Positions 25,901 through 40,369 of a stretch of DNA of 46,000 bases are shown here, in pieces. Origin of the DNA: Glandiceps talaboti. Lineage: Eukaryota > Hemichordata > Enteropneusta > Spengelidae. The position numbers and the translations under genes were made by a program. The notes beneath the pieces were generated by a model that had not been told where the DNA came from, made no database searches, and worked only from the letters and a program-made list of their open reading frames with translations. The stretch is taken from assembly GCF_964340395.1 (NCBI RefSeq), contig NC_135570.1, forward strand, positions 6,089,322 through 6,135,321, written 5' to 3'. Position 1 is the first letter of the stretch; each line of letters opens with the position of its first letter.

Positions 25901-28900
25901 TCTTAGCAATTCAACCATCAAATATAGGGATTTAGGAAAGCATACCCTCCCCCCCCCAAAAAAAAAAAAAATACTGAGAATACAGGCGAGTGGGCCCCAT
26001 TCTTCAACCTGAAAGATACATAACATATTTAGACCAACAGGTTGAAAACATACCCAAAAAGGGCAACACATTATGCATTATCCAATATAGTAAATACTAG
26101 AAGGGGTCCCCCCCCCCCCACACACACATTGTCGTTATACAATAAATACATGACTCTATATGAACTCACCCAGACACATCGGTAAATGACATGCCATTAA
26201 ATGCTGGTGATAGGTACTCTGTATACATCTCATTACCACATCCTGCTAAATAATGCTTCTGCCATGTATCCTTATTGATCTGCAATCATAGAAAACGTGA
26301 CAATGCTGAACATGGTGTAAAAAAGACAGACAGGAATGGCCACACGTAGATCTGACTACAGGGATAAAACAGGGGATCAAATGCTCATTACTTGAGAACT
26401 TGTAACACACACTGGTAGACTTGGCTAAATTTATCATGTATAGGGTGTAGGGATGCTATCAATGGCATTTTTCAGTGTGACTGTCCTGCTCACAATTCAC
26501 AACTCAATTTGGTGACTGGAAAACAAACAACAATTACCAAATTTCATATCAGTCCTCAGGTGCAGGAAGTATTAAATTTAATAGTTTTTCTAATGGTGCT
26601 CGGTTAATAGGGCAAAAGCTGGTCAGAATTAAGGCGACCTTTTGAGTTTAGTTTTGTTGAGATCATCCAGTTTCCATATTTGTTATTATAGTTAATATCA
26701 TGTATGACGCTATAAATTGGAAATTGTTGTCTCGTTATTAAATTACAGCGAACAAAAGAAATTAGATAAGCAGTTTAACCGGTCAAGTGTTTCATGAGAT
26801 GTGTCCAAAAAGCTTAATGCCTTTGAAATACAATTCATAAGTAACACCTGTAATGCTCAGTTCATTGTTCTTATCATGAACACAGCACACATCTACAATA
26901 CTTCAAACTTTATTTTCAATCCTCAAATTTGGACATCAAATCTTTGATTTTTCTTTTTTTTTTAATCAATAAATACAGTCATAGATTGTTGATGCATTAT
27001 GATTGTTTTTCTCCCCCGCGCATGTGACTGTGTGTTGAATTAATTTTTCACAAATCATCCTCTGTTTCAATTAATGGGAAAACATTAGAAATGGCAGGCA
27101 CTGACCAAGATACACTGACTGAGCGTTCACTGATAGAAAAGCAAGACTATGCCAATCGATGCAAGATATCAGCTCCAGAAGAAATGACAAAATTACATGT
27201 TAGAAAGCTACCACGGCTGTTGTTAGTTGTCATAGCAACGTCCACAGTTCATGCTGTTAACAGGTTGGTGTTTTTTGAAGTCAGTAATATCAATATTGTT
27301 AGTTTTACTTATCAAACTACAAACATCACATTTGATCAGTAATTATCAAAGCTTTGTGTATCATTTGCAAATGCTGTGGGTGTATTTTTTTTCTTAACCA
27401 GAAATCTTAAAAGTGATATAATAAGGCCACTTTTATTAAATCTTCTGTTTGCCGTCTTTGAACATTAACAAAATCTGTATTTTCATGAGGTTAAAACAAA
27501 CACAGAAAAAACATCCACATATTATCATAAATATGAATTTCAGTATTTCTTATTATGAGAGATTTCTATTGAGGGTAAACTCAATTTTAGTGTCACAAAC
27601 AACAGTGCACAGCATTGCCATTGAAAGATCAAATTTTCCAACTGAGGCCCTTCCTTGTTCAGCAACAAAAATAATGTCATAGATGCAATTCAGACAGAAA
27701 AACTACAAAACGTAGAAAAACAATATTGTGTTCACTTTAAGTGGCAAATTTTTCAATTCAGACATTATACAGATGCTTAAGCGAATATCTTTCAAGAAGA
27801 ACTTGTAGTAGTGGTAACACTACTTGAAAGATATACTTTTGGACATTTTGCTTTGTTCAGCTGCAGAAAATATGAGTGACATAAGGGGCCTTATCACTAT
27901 AAGTCAGAGTATAGTGACAAACACCTTATATCATGAGTATTTCCGAACCAAACAAAGAAAATTATTGGAAAAAAATATAGTATATCTTCCCAAGCTTACT
28001 TTAAGAAAAATTGGGGGAAATTATGGCGATATTGAATGTTTAATATTTTGAGCACTGCAGAACCACTGATGTAGACGTAATTTGTCATCATGTAGAGCTA
28101 TCAGGGTATGTGGTATACTGAATGTAAGCCACTACTCATCTTTGACTCATATTGACATGACCCCTTATGTCACTCATATTTTCCTTGGGTAAATAAAGTA
28201 AATGCTGTGAAATATACACACCAAACATAAAACATCGTTCTGATATACTCTTGTTGTGTTTGTCTTTTAACACATTTTAACTTCCCATCCCCCCCCCCCC
28301 CCCCCATGCATAGACGGCAAACAGAGACTTAAATTAAAGACACCTTCAGAGATTCTCTTGCAGCTGGTGTGTTCACTCCATAATGTCCTGCATGTAACGC
28401 AGGACAACAGCATACACTATATCTAAATACAAAATGTCTGCATTATGTTAATAAATAGTAAAAGGCACTCACTCCATTGAGAAGAGCAGACAGAATATAA
28501 TATAGTAGCAGAAGATAACAGAAAGCCATGCAAGAGAAAACAAAATTAGTTAAACAGTTGCTTACAGTTTACTAAAAGGAACTTAGTGAAAGCAAAGGGA
28601 ATGATGGGAACATGACGTTATGGTAGATGGTAAACTAGTGGGATTGTGGGATATGGTCAATGCAGAATGGGGTGTTGATATCGTTTGGATCATATGTTTT
28701 TTCAATGAACACATCACCAAAACTATTTTTAGTATCAATATTACGGTGGGATGGGTGTCACGCTATTCAATGAATTGGAAATGCTTGGCGATTGATGCTT
28801 TTTGTTACGATTAATTCTACGTGGTTTTTTTTATGGATGGGAGAAATGGGACATGTTACACGGAATGTTTTAGGGCCTAGAATGGGATGGCTTTGCAAAC

Positions 28901-31900
28901 ACTCAATACATGAATATTAACACTAAAACTAACAATGAGAGGTTTCTACTTAATACTCAGAACATGATTCAATATCCATTATCTCATGCAATCTCATTCT
29001 ACACTATAAATCTGCATTCACTTTGCATATAATTTACATACACTTTGCATATATTTTACATACGATTTGCATATATTTTACATACAATTTGCATTCTCTA
29101 TAAAGGGACTAACTCTATGTTATTAGTTTGGTTAACTACAGAACTAACTAGTATAATATTTCCATGCAATACACCCTTACACCACCACGTTTTTTTCTCT
29201 ACTTATTTTACGATCTACAATTTCTATATTATCTATAATTACACTATCTTCTCTTTTTTCATCTGGTCACAAAATTCTACTCTAGGCATTCTCTGACAGG
29301 ACATATCTTTATTGTACATAAAAGGACACTAAAACCAACATCAAAAATTTCAGACTCAAATCAAGAGACAACGTTAGGATTTACACTTTATAGCATGCTG
29401 AGTTATATTGTCTAATAGTATTCCTATCCTACATTCACTGTAACATTTAACATACAAACATACCTACAAATGTAACCCAGTGTCCTACGTACCACTAACC
29501 CATCATCTCCTGTCTATGTTAGGCTTACAAATGTACCTTGTAATGTACCCCCCCCCCCACCCCCCAATTCATCAACTCCTCTCTAAGTATGTTAAGCTTC
29601 CCATGGCCAATCACATTCCCATCACACCACTAACCCTACCTAGCCCCCCCCCCCCCCTAAGTATGTTAAGTCTACAAATGTCCCTAGATATGAATCCCAA
29701 AATACAATCTTCCTATTGATAGTGTTGCTGGTGTACTATTGTTTAGTCCTCATTTCTCAGTAACTCTATAATGTTTCCTGAGACTTCCAGTTTCACTTTG
29801 ATACAATACCAAGTACAAGTTTTGTTAACTCTAGCAGCTTCTTTGTTGTTATTTGTTACCATGGCATCCCACCTAACTCTATGCCAAGAGTTCTTGGTGT
29901 TTGTACTGGCTAATGACACAAAATCTGTCAGTCAATAAATATGTCCTATGGTTGACAAAAGACATAACATAATCTATCTGATTGTCTTTTTAATAGATAA
30001 TATAAGAGAAACTGGCTAGTCATTTCACATGGCTGACACTACAAATTCTGTCTAATTGTTCAATATAGCTGACACTACAGATTCTGGTTGATTGTTCCTT
30101 ACAGCTGACACAAATTTTGTCTGGATGTTCAATGATTGATATGACAGATCCTGGCTGGTTGTTCCCTAAGGGTCTCCCTACAGATTCTGTCTGGTTGTTT
30201 CCTATGGCTGACACTAAAGACTCTGTCTGGTTGTTCCCTATGGCTGACACTACAGACTCTGTCTGGTTGTTCCCTATGGCTGACACTACAAACTGTCTGG
30301 TCGTTTCCTATGGCTGACACTACAGACTCTGTCTGGTTGTTCCCGATGGCTGACACTACAAACTGTCTGGTTGTTCCTGATGGCTGACACTACAGACTCT
30401 ATCTGGTTGTTCCCTATGGCTGACACAAAAGATTCTGTCTGGTTGTTCCCTATGGCTGACACTAAAGACTGTCTGGTTGTTCCCTATGGCTGACACTGCA
30501 GACTCTGTCTGGTTGTTCCCTATGGCTGACACTACAGACTCTGTCTGGTTGTTGCTTATGGCCAACACTATAGATTCTGCTGGGTTGTTCCTTCTGGCTA
30601 ACGCATACTACAAAATCTGTCTATATGGCTCATGCCACAGATTCTGGCTCGTGGTTCCATATGGTTGACACTACAGACTCTGTCTGGTTGTTACCTATGG
30701 CTCATATTATAGATTCTGGCTAGTTGCTCCCTGGCTTTAGTTCAATGGAGTCTGTCTGGTTGTTCCCTATGGCTGACAACTCATATAAAACATGTTTATT
30801 CCATGACAACATGGAATCCATCTGACTATCCCTTTAGCTGATACTACAAATCTAACTTGATGACTCAAACTCAAACAGTTGTTTGTGGTCTTTAGTCTTC
30901 CTGAAACAACATAAAAATGTCTTTTTCACCCTACATATATCTTTATATTCATTTGTCTTATATCACCCTGGAAATTCCTAGGGCATTTATTGTGGGGTTT
31001 TGTCGTCGGGTGGTGACGAGTCAGAGGGACAAACCTGTTTTCCTTTACCGTTGGATGGTTCGGCTTCTTCGGCCTTCATGAAGGGGGACAGAAAAGCAGT
31101 TAGAAGAGTTTAGAAATGGCAGACTGGGCTGTATTTGAAAATAAAGAAAGTTAGGCAAGAATCCAAGGCAGCAAGACAGTAGTCACGACTAAAGATATCA
31201 GAGAGTGGATGTGGAATCTTTGCATGACCAGAGAGTTAGAATGATGTCTCTTAGTTTAGGTTTATTTTGTAATTGTGTGTATTAAATCGTTAGCTCAGCA
31301 CTGGTAGAGGTATTATAAAATGATCTGTGAGTCACTTTAATTAAAAGAAAATGAAATAGAACACAAGTCAGTCAGTATACAGAAATGATAAAGAATGGTA
31401 AGCACTCTGTCATGATATCATCAAAGATTGTACATCCACTAAAAGTTGAAATAAAAACATAATACAAACAAACAAAAATAAAGTGAGATTTCGGTCATAT
31501 TATTGCATTTGAGAGAAAAAAAAAGGAAAAAGGTCGTTCAGGATGGAGAGATTTTGAAAGCTATCAGCTGTTATCATGCAAAAACTCTAATTTCTTATTT
31601 ATGACTAACAGCTAACTTTATCTTTTTTTTTATTTCTAAGCCATTGCTCACTCAAAAAAACTGGAGTTTTCTTACGGGTGATTTCAGGAGGAATGTGCTC
31701 GGGCGGGCAAAGAGTGGGTTTCTCATGTCTTGGGTTGCAGGGGAATGAGTGGTAGGTTAGGATAAAAAATAACTATGAAAAATCCAATATGGAGAAGGCC
31801 AAGCCAAGGACAAAAGACTTGTGATCAAGAAAAAAGTGTACTCAAGAACCAGCAAAGAAAAGTGATTAAAAAAAAGTGGGAAAAAAGTTGCTGAAAAAAC

Positions 31901-32327
31901 GTTTCCATGCGGTTTGTTCCATCCATAGTGCTGAAAGGCAGACTCATTCGCTGGGTAATCATGGTAACTATACCTCACTATTGGATCTCATAGCAAAGAG
32001 ATTTGCCATCATTGTAGAGAAACCTGGGGCTAGACAACTCTGTGCAATCAAACCAAGCTTTAACTCTGCTAAACATATCACGTCATCTCCTTCACGCCAG
32101 TTCCAACTTGGAATATTTAACAGGTATGCCTGGAGGTAGGGAAAAAAAACAAATAATTATTTGACATCTCATTTTAATGGTGATGTAGTCACAATGTGAT
32201 GCAAATTAAAATACTAAACATTCAACTTTTTTTAATGAACAGTTAAAAGCTGTTATTTTGGCCTTATTTTCAGCTTGAGTACTGCAATGTATATATACAT
32301 GTACATGTGCACACATGCATGTGCAAG

Positions 32328-32404
<77 letters not shown>

Positions 32405-32602
32405 TATATATATATGTGTGTGTGTGTGTATGTACAAACATATATACACAAAACATTTACGTATGTACATGCATATATACATACATACATACATACATAC
32501 ATACATACATACATACATACATACATACATACATACATACATACATACATACATACATACATACACATACACATACACATACATACATACATACATACAT
32601 AC

Positions 32603-32659
<57 letters not shown>

Positions 32660-34098
32660 TTCACACACAAGCATGTATATCCATTTCCTTTTCAGGAAGG
32701 TTGAGTGGCAGAGGCTGTCCTTATTAACGTTGTAGTGTGGTGAAATATATCAAATCTGAATGCAATTATACACTGTATGTTACTGTCAATGCATGCCTTT
32801 GAAGACTCTCTGGTTTCGTTGGCACAGTTGATATTGAGGTTTCCTCAACTTTTAAGTATACTAACTTAATGTCATCAAATGGTTGATAAATAATGCCTGA
32901 ATTAGTTAAGTATGCTGTAGTAAGTTGAATACTACAAGAACAAATAGACTTTTTCATATCCAACTGATATTACCCCACCACCACCACCACCACCACCACC
33001 ACCACCACCACCACCACCACCACCACCACCACCCCCTAACAGTATAAACTCATCTTATCCCCAGGGGCCTGCAATTTCACTTCATCTGCGAAAGAATGCC
33101 AACATTCTGACTATTACAAGCAGTCACGCAATGTCAGAAGTCTGTTCCCTGCTAAGTGACTTCAAGGAAAGAAAAATGATTTACGTTCCCAGTTATTTCC
33201 AGGGCCAGTTTTATAACTTATACCATTTGTTGCAATCACTCATTTCAGCACTACACTAAATTGTCTTGTAGATTTCATTGCAAATAGTCTTTTATCAAAA
33301 GTTAGGAGCAAACAGTTTTACTATTCACTGTTATATTTCGAGATAATATACTCTAGACATAGTTTAAAGCAAGATATATTGACATTCAATAAAGTGTAAT
33401 ATCTAAAGCGAGAAAATGAAAGAAAATAGTAGAAGTCTTTATAGTCATTTTTAATGAGAAAACAGGCATGTTATGGACCAATGACATTTTACATTGCACT
33501 TTGCCCCCACAGTAATGAAGAGCTCCCTCTAGTGGTAGCATACAGAAATTATGCCAGATTAGAAGACAAAGTACATGTAACTGTTCATTTTTGGGTTTCA
33601 TTTGCTTATGTTTTTCAAATTTTGTTAATACTTTTGATTTTTATTTGTTAATCCTTGCTCATCAAAAACACATCAAACTTAATGCAACAATCAAATTATG
33701 CTGTTTTACTGTGACTACTGTGTCATGACAACTTTTTTAGCATAGAGATATATCAATGGGGCCACGCACCCAACGTTGACCAAACCCAAGTTGCATCCAT
33801 AAATATTCAGAAGTTATGCAGTGATATAATATTAACAAAGAAATGCCAATTTTGCAAACACCCCTAATCCTTGTAAATGATGGCAAGCTGTTAAAATGAT
33901 GGAGCCATCATGTAATCACTCAGATTGTTATTTGTATCCCTGGATTTGATTAAACCAGGGAGTTTGAGACTTTGACAGATAAAGAAGGATAAACACCATA
34001 ATGAGATTAATTATTACTAGAGTTTGGTGTTTCATGTCTCAATGGGGTAAAGTTGGAATGTTACCTGTACTATGTACAATGCATTCACATTCACATTT

Positions 34099-34140
<42 letters not shown>

Positions 34141-37100
34141 CAATCAATAAATCAATAAACCAATCAATCAATTAATAATCAATCAATTAATAATCAATCA
34201 ATAATCAATCAGTCAAGCAATCAATCAATCAATAATCAATCAATCTAGCTAGCTATCTATCTGTCAATAATCAATCAGTCAGTCAGTCAATCAAGCAATC
34301 AATCAGTCAATCAATCAATCAATCAGTCAATCAATCAATCAATCAATAATCAACCAACCAATCAATCAATCAATCAATGTAAATATACAAAACATACCTT
34401 GTAATAGTACACCCCTTACAATGCTGATAAGATGTCAGCAGAACTTGTGATTCACTTGTAACTTTAGACTGTGTGAGTAGAAATGTTCATTTGACACTTA
34501 CCTTATTATGATACTGTAATAGTTGAACTATAGTTCTTATCTTGGGATGATAATTCTTGATAGAAATCACTCTCATAATATTGGCAGCATCTTCTTGATC
34601 TGGGTCATCACAATACTTGTTAGCCAGAACTAGGCAAGCATCAGCAACTTTCAACTAAAAAATAAAAAAACACCATTCAAATACAGTTACAAATTAGCAG
34701 CATGCTATACAGCCCAAGATGAGATTGATTTATTTTCCTTCTTAGCTTTCATGATTGTTTTACAACTGCTGACATTAGACCATGGAAGAATGGAACCTGT
34801 TACAAACAGTATGTAAATGAATGAATTGGATTATAACTAACACTTGGCACAGCAGGTTGGAACAGCAGAGACTGGTGTTACACACCATAGTTTGATAAAA
34901 ATAGTGTTACAACCTCTTTATGTGTACATGAAGTGTAGGGGGAACTGGAAATTTGTTTGTGAACATGTACTACTATGCAACGTGGCCATAAAACTTCTTA
35001 TCAAATGATGGAATGTAAATACAACTCTCTGTACTTCCAACATGCTGAGTCAAGTGTTATTAATCCAATTCAGTTGTTTACTTCCTTGTTTGTAACCGGT
35101 TCCGTTCGTCCATGGTCAGATGTCGGCAGTTGTATTTGAACATAAACAAGCAGTTATGAGTATTCATGTTCTGCTATTGTTAACATGTCTCCTAACTCCC
35201 CTGTGAGAATAAATGTCAATGACAAGGACACCACTGAACAATAAATGAGGAACAAGGTTGAACTAAGTATTTCTTGGCTCTTGCACAAAATATATGTGAT
35301 GTAAAAATCATGAAATGACTCCAGAAACCAAAGTTTAGGAAACGTCCTTCTTTCCTGAAGTTGTGTTCCCCTTTAAGTCGTCTTAATTTCTATGAATTTT
35401 GAGAGTTTTCAAGACATCTTTTGTCTGTTTTATGATCAACTAAGTCAATTTTTCAACAGAATTTTGTCAGTGGTGCATACAATTCAAGTCATTACAAACT
35501 TGAGTGTGCTTGTATGACATTGACAGTTTTCAACCTTATACAACTGATAATTTCATTATTGTCATTTTCAAGCAGTTCTGTGGAGTAGTTTAGGTATTTA
35601 AGAGATTTTTTGAAATCCATGGATCCACGGCTTTCTCATAGTCTTGATGAGACCAAGGCATGAATATTTTTTTAGTCTTGGGCAGACATCATGCCACCAT
35701 GATGCATAAATGTGAACATCTGTTCAACTCGGACAATACATACTATCCCATAATATTGAATTCACGCTTTATCTAAGAAAGCTTTGAAAATTTATGACAC
35801 ACATGTGCATTCGAAGACCTACATGTGAGATTTTGCCATCTGTAGAAAGACTTAATACATTCTATAGTTTCCCATACAATCAAAGTCGTAAAATGTCATG
35901 GCATCTTAACTCTTTTTCAGTATTAGTAGAAGTAGGCTGATGATGTTTCCATGGAAATAATATGTTGTTGTGTGTGTGATATTACTATGACAACCATTTA
36001 ATAAGAAATATCCTCACTGTTAACTCTTTTGTGGATGAACACTGAGCAATGAAATATATACTAGTTGCATATTCAGTGGGTATTCATTTCGCAGACATAC
36101 CATGTTTACGAATAAGCAAAGTTAATTCAGCGAATATCTTATATCCCTTAAGTAGTGAAAGAAAATTCTTCCATTTTTCATATGTATTTCTCATTAACTT
36201 CTGGTCAGTCATGAAATATTCATAGTTAAAATGTTACACTATGCAATGACCCTTGACCTTGCAATATTGCCACACGATTGGCTAGCTGGTTTTGTTGGAA
36301 AAATTTGATAGCAAAAATTGTGATACCATAAAAAATAGCATTTAATTTAATACTTCCTTTTAGTTAGTTTATTTCTTTGAACTGAAAAGATGTATATCAT
36401 TCAATTGACAAACAAAGCACTTAAAATCATAAAGTTTTCTCTTTTCATTGTACTGAACATAAACTGTGTCACTAAAAGGAGAAAGAAACTCATAAAAATA
36501 ATAATGGATATTTATATATTATTCATCATTTAATCTTAATGGTCAAGTTTAGGAACTCTATTTTTATGATCTTATGATAGATTCTCCCCAAGGAAAGGGC
36601 TTACAAAAATGGTGGGGGCATGGCTAGAGTGAGAGAAAATCGAACCCTCACGAACAGTAGCAAATTTCCTATTCCTTTTGGAGTGTATTGAAGCTATTGT
36701 TATTGTTACAATTCAACATGCAAAACACAAAATGAATCTGCAGTATGAACCATACCCCTGTTTCTGGGACCTCTTTCAAGACAAAACAAAGTGTAAAAAG
36801 CATACCCCATATCAGATTTTGACACCCAAAAACTAGACCCTTTGGGCAGCACATACCCATATAGCTTTTCAATGGAAGTACTTTACATGTACATGTACAT
36901 ACAATGAGAATGCTTTAATCCTATGTGCTTATAGAGGCTGCAATGGATTGCATACTCCATGGGAGTTGAGAAAGTATAAAGGGCCATTGTGACATCATAG
37001 CTCCATACCAGGGGATATAATTATAAAGTGCTCTGAGCATGGTATGGAAAAACACTATACGACTTTGTTGATAAAAAGAGCACTCCTCAGAGATTCTTAC

Positions 37101-37452
37101 ATTTACTATGTCACCATGGCAACACTAATTTGTAAACAGCATCTTGGTAACATCTGTGAAGAATGATCGCCATAATTATGGAAATAAAAAAGAATGTATT
37201 TTTTATTGTTTACCTGCCCCAGTTTTCATGTATGGCATACAAATAGGTTCATTAAAATAGTAAAAGCACGGAAAGTATATCACACTTTCAAACGACACGT
37301 GTACAGTATGTCAGACCTTCATGTGACCTTCAAACGACACGTGAACAATATTAATAAAATAAATGACAAGAGTCATGTTACTCCTGGATGACATATGAGT
37401 ATGTCTGGAACTATTATTTAACTATAAGATTTTATCAACAACATGATTGTAG

Positions 37453-37519
<67 letters not shown>

Positions 37520-37591
37520 TGTATGTATGTATGTATGTGTGTATGTATGTATGTATGTATGTATGTATGTATGTATGTGTGTGTATGTATG

Positions 37592-37634
<43 letters not shown>

Positions 37635-40280
37635 ATGTATGTATGTATGTATGTATGTATGTATGTATGGGTTAAAATGGGGTTGCTTTTTTTAGCTGAA
37701 GAGTCTAAAATGGGGTATAATATACTAATTGTTTTACTTGAAGTAAATAAACACTTAGGAGAAATGAATATCTATGTCATACATTCAGCAAAATATACCG
37801 GTGCATTTGCTTGCTTATGTGAACCAGTATATCAAAGGGACCCACTGTTATTTTTTTTATCAGTTGTATTGTAGTTTTTACCTAATTTTGTCTAAATTTG
37901 CATCTACTTGGCTCACTTCATGCACGCAAATGCACTCTGGTGGTTTTTTTCACAGGTTGCATGTAATATATGTGATATAAAATCATGAAATGACTCTCCA
38001 GAAAACAAAGTTTACGAAAATGTCTTTACGTTTCCCTGCATTCCCTAGCTTTAACAGTCATGTGCTACTTTTAGTATATGGTGACATTTAACTGCTGTAA
38101 GCCTCTAGAGAATTCTAACCAAACCTCAAGGTCAAAAAAGTAGATCCTCCAATTTTATATCTGTCAGCTGATTCTAAAGTAATTTATAGCAGCCAGTGCA
38201 TTCAATTTGACAGCAGTTACTGTACTCTACAGGGATATAGTTGAATTCTTGTGGGATACCTAAACACTCAGTGATACCAATTACATGTACTTGTACGTTG
38301 GCAATCCCTGCTTCAAATATCATCAATCTCAAAATAAAGCTGAGTGATAGTCCACTGAAGAATTAAGATAGGTGAATGATAATTATAAAAATAATAATGT
38401 TGGTTTTTATCTAGCGCTTTCCCACTTTGTGCTCAAAGCACTTTACAATTATTACCCCTGGCACGGATCTATAACAGTACACAGTCCTTTATACTTCCTC
38501 AACTCCCTGGGGCACATACAATCCATTGCAGTCACTATAAACCAGAATGCATAGGATTATAGCATTCACATTGCAACCTCTATCCTACCAGGTCCCAAAT
38601 TATACAGCTGGGTTGACTGAGGCACAATTATGGTTCAAATCTTGCCCAAGGACTTTAGCCATTCAGAAACAAATGACAGTGACGGAGGCTTAAACCTGCA
38701 ACCTGCAGATTCCAAGCCCGCCACTCTAACCATTCAGTCATCATGACTCCACAAGTCAACAAAGTATTCAGACAATGAAATAATTTGTGCATATACTGTT
38801 GTTGTCTAGCTAGTATCAAAATCTTCATCTTAGCCTTTGACATTCACAAATTACTCTATTAAGATTTGGATCAAGGTAAACATAGAATAAGAAATATGAT
38901 ACACTTGTATGGTTTTAGAGCAACACAGAGAACAGAAGATGGTAAAATCCATGTAAACTGAGTTATGGTAAAACTAACAGAGAAGCCATAGAAATGATAA
39001 AAACTTTTCCATCCTGGGTTGGGTATTTATTTTGGATTTTTAACTTATAAAATCATTATATCGTGGCTTCCTACTTGAAAAATCATTGTGAAACAACATA
39101 TGCAAGTCCTTAATTGTTTGTAAATCAATAAATTGCAAGAAAGATTAATAAATGTAAAATCTTTGTCATTGCACGTACAATAACACACTTTTTATAGATT
39201 TTTTTTAGCTTTTTGCAATGTATTGAGTTACAAACACAGACTTGGTAATATGTTGTTCCACATTGATTTTTCAAATAGGAAGCCACGATAAAATTGTTAC
39301 ACAAGTATATATAAACAAGTAGCAATATTTTCTTTACGAGCCAAAGTTTCATTTTAATTCAACTGGCTTCCATGGTATATGCTGTAAACCTGGAAAATTT
39401 CCCTAAAGACTTATTTTCACTTATTTCACCGAACAAAAAAAAACGCAAAAATAATAGCGAAATTATATAGAGGTTTATAATAGTATAGGCTATACAACAA
39501 AGGGTGATCTTTAGGTTTGAGAATATACACATCTGTTATTCTTTGCCATATGTTGTTGTTAGTCATTCTACTCTACTGTCTATCAACATTTTATGAGTGA
39601 TTTTATCACCAATCTTGCACTTTCTAAAATATGCACTGTCAACCATGTCACATAAAACAGAAATGGTTGATAAATCCCATGTCCATTTTTTATGTTAGGG
39701 TCACCTTATTTCTACAATGTCTACGCTATATGAAAAAATTGGAATTCTTGTATTCACTAGCTCTATTTCAAAGTATTTTCATCTCCTATAGTGCAGGCAT
39801 TCTGCTGAGGTCAACTGAACTTCTGGCTGACATTACCTTTAAAAATGATATGTGCTGTAGTAATACTAGTGTACGTAAGATTATTATTAAGTGGGTCTTT
39901 CATCTAATTATATGAAAATTATTACTAACATTATATGATATATGCTTATAAATATTTGTTTAAAGGGGAATGCCACTACAGGAAATAAAGGCACTTTCAT
40001 AAACTTTGGGTTATTGAGAGTCATGTCATTTTTATATCACATACATTGTGTGCAACTGCTGAGAAACACTGACTTGAAACTTGTTCCTAATTCATTGTTA
40101 AGTGGAAGTCCTCATCATGGACATGCATTGTCTCATAGAAGTCATAAGACATATATGTATTTCGAGCAAAATATATTTATAAGTAATTAGTATGCACGAC
40201 TCCTAAGTGCTTATTACCTTAAAATATAACACCACTGAGTGTGTTCTACTATAGTGCATTTCTGCTGACTCATTGTGTGT

Positions 40281-40369
<89 letters not shown>

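Larger units (their letters stand above)
32130..34501 (-). other. Intron 5: microsatellite-rich
   Basis: A 2.4-kb intron containing the CA/ATAC compound microsatellite, a CAC repeat and the ATCA repeat listed separately. No gene seen in 33035-34095. Confidence 0.75.

Noticed and set aside
30020-30668. Frames repeating [10 protein letters not shown] or [12 protein letters not shown]
   Set aside because: Artefacts of the 36-bp minisatellite.
32275-32735. Long frames THTHTH / CVCVCV / IHTYIHTY on both strands
   Set aside because: Translations of CA and ATAC microsatellites; the same holds for 37388-37874 and 40203-40608 outside the true exon 4 part.
38372-38554. 60-codon plus-strand frame
   Set aside because: Lies in the body and tail of the SINE.
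38680-38752. tRNA gene
   Set aside because: Box A and B-like words are degenerate and joined to a SINE body; it does not fold as a clean tRNA by eye.
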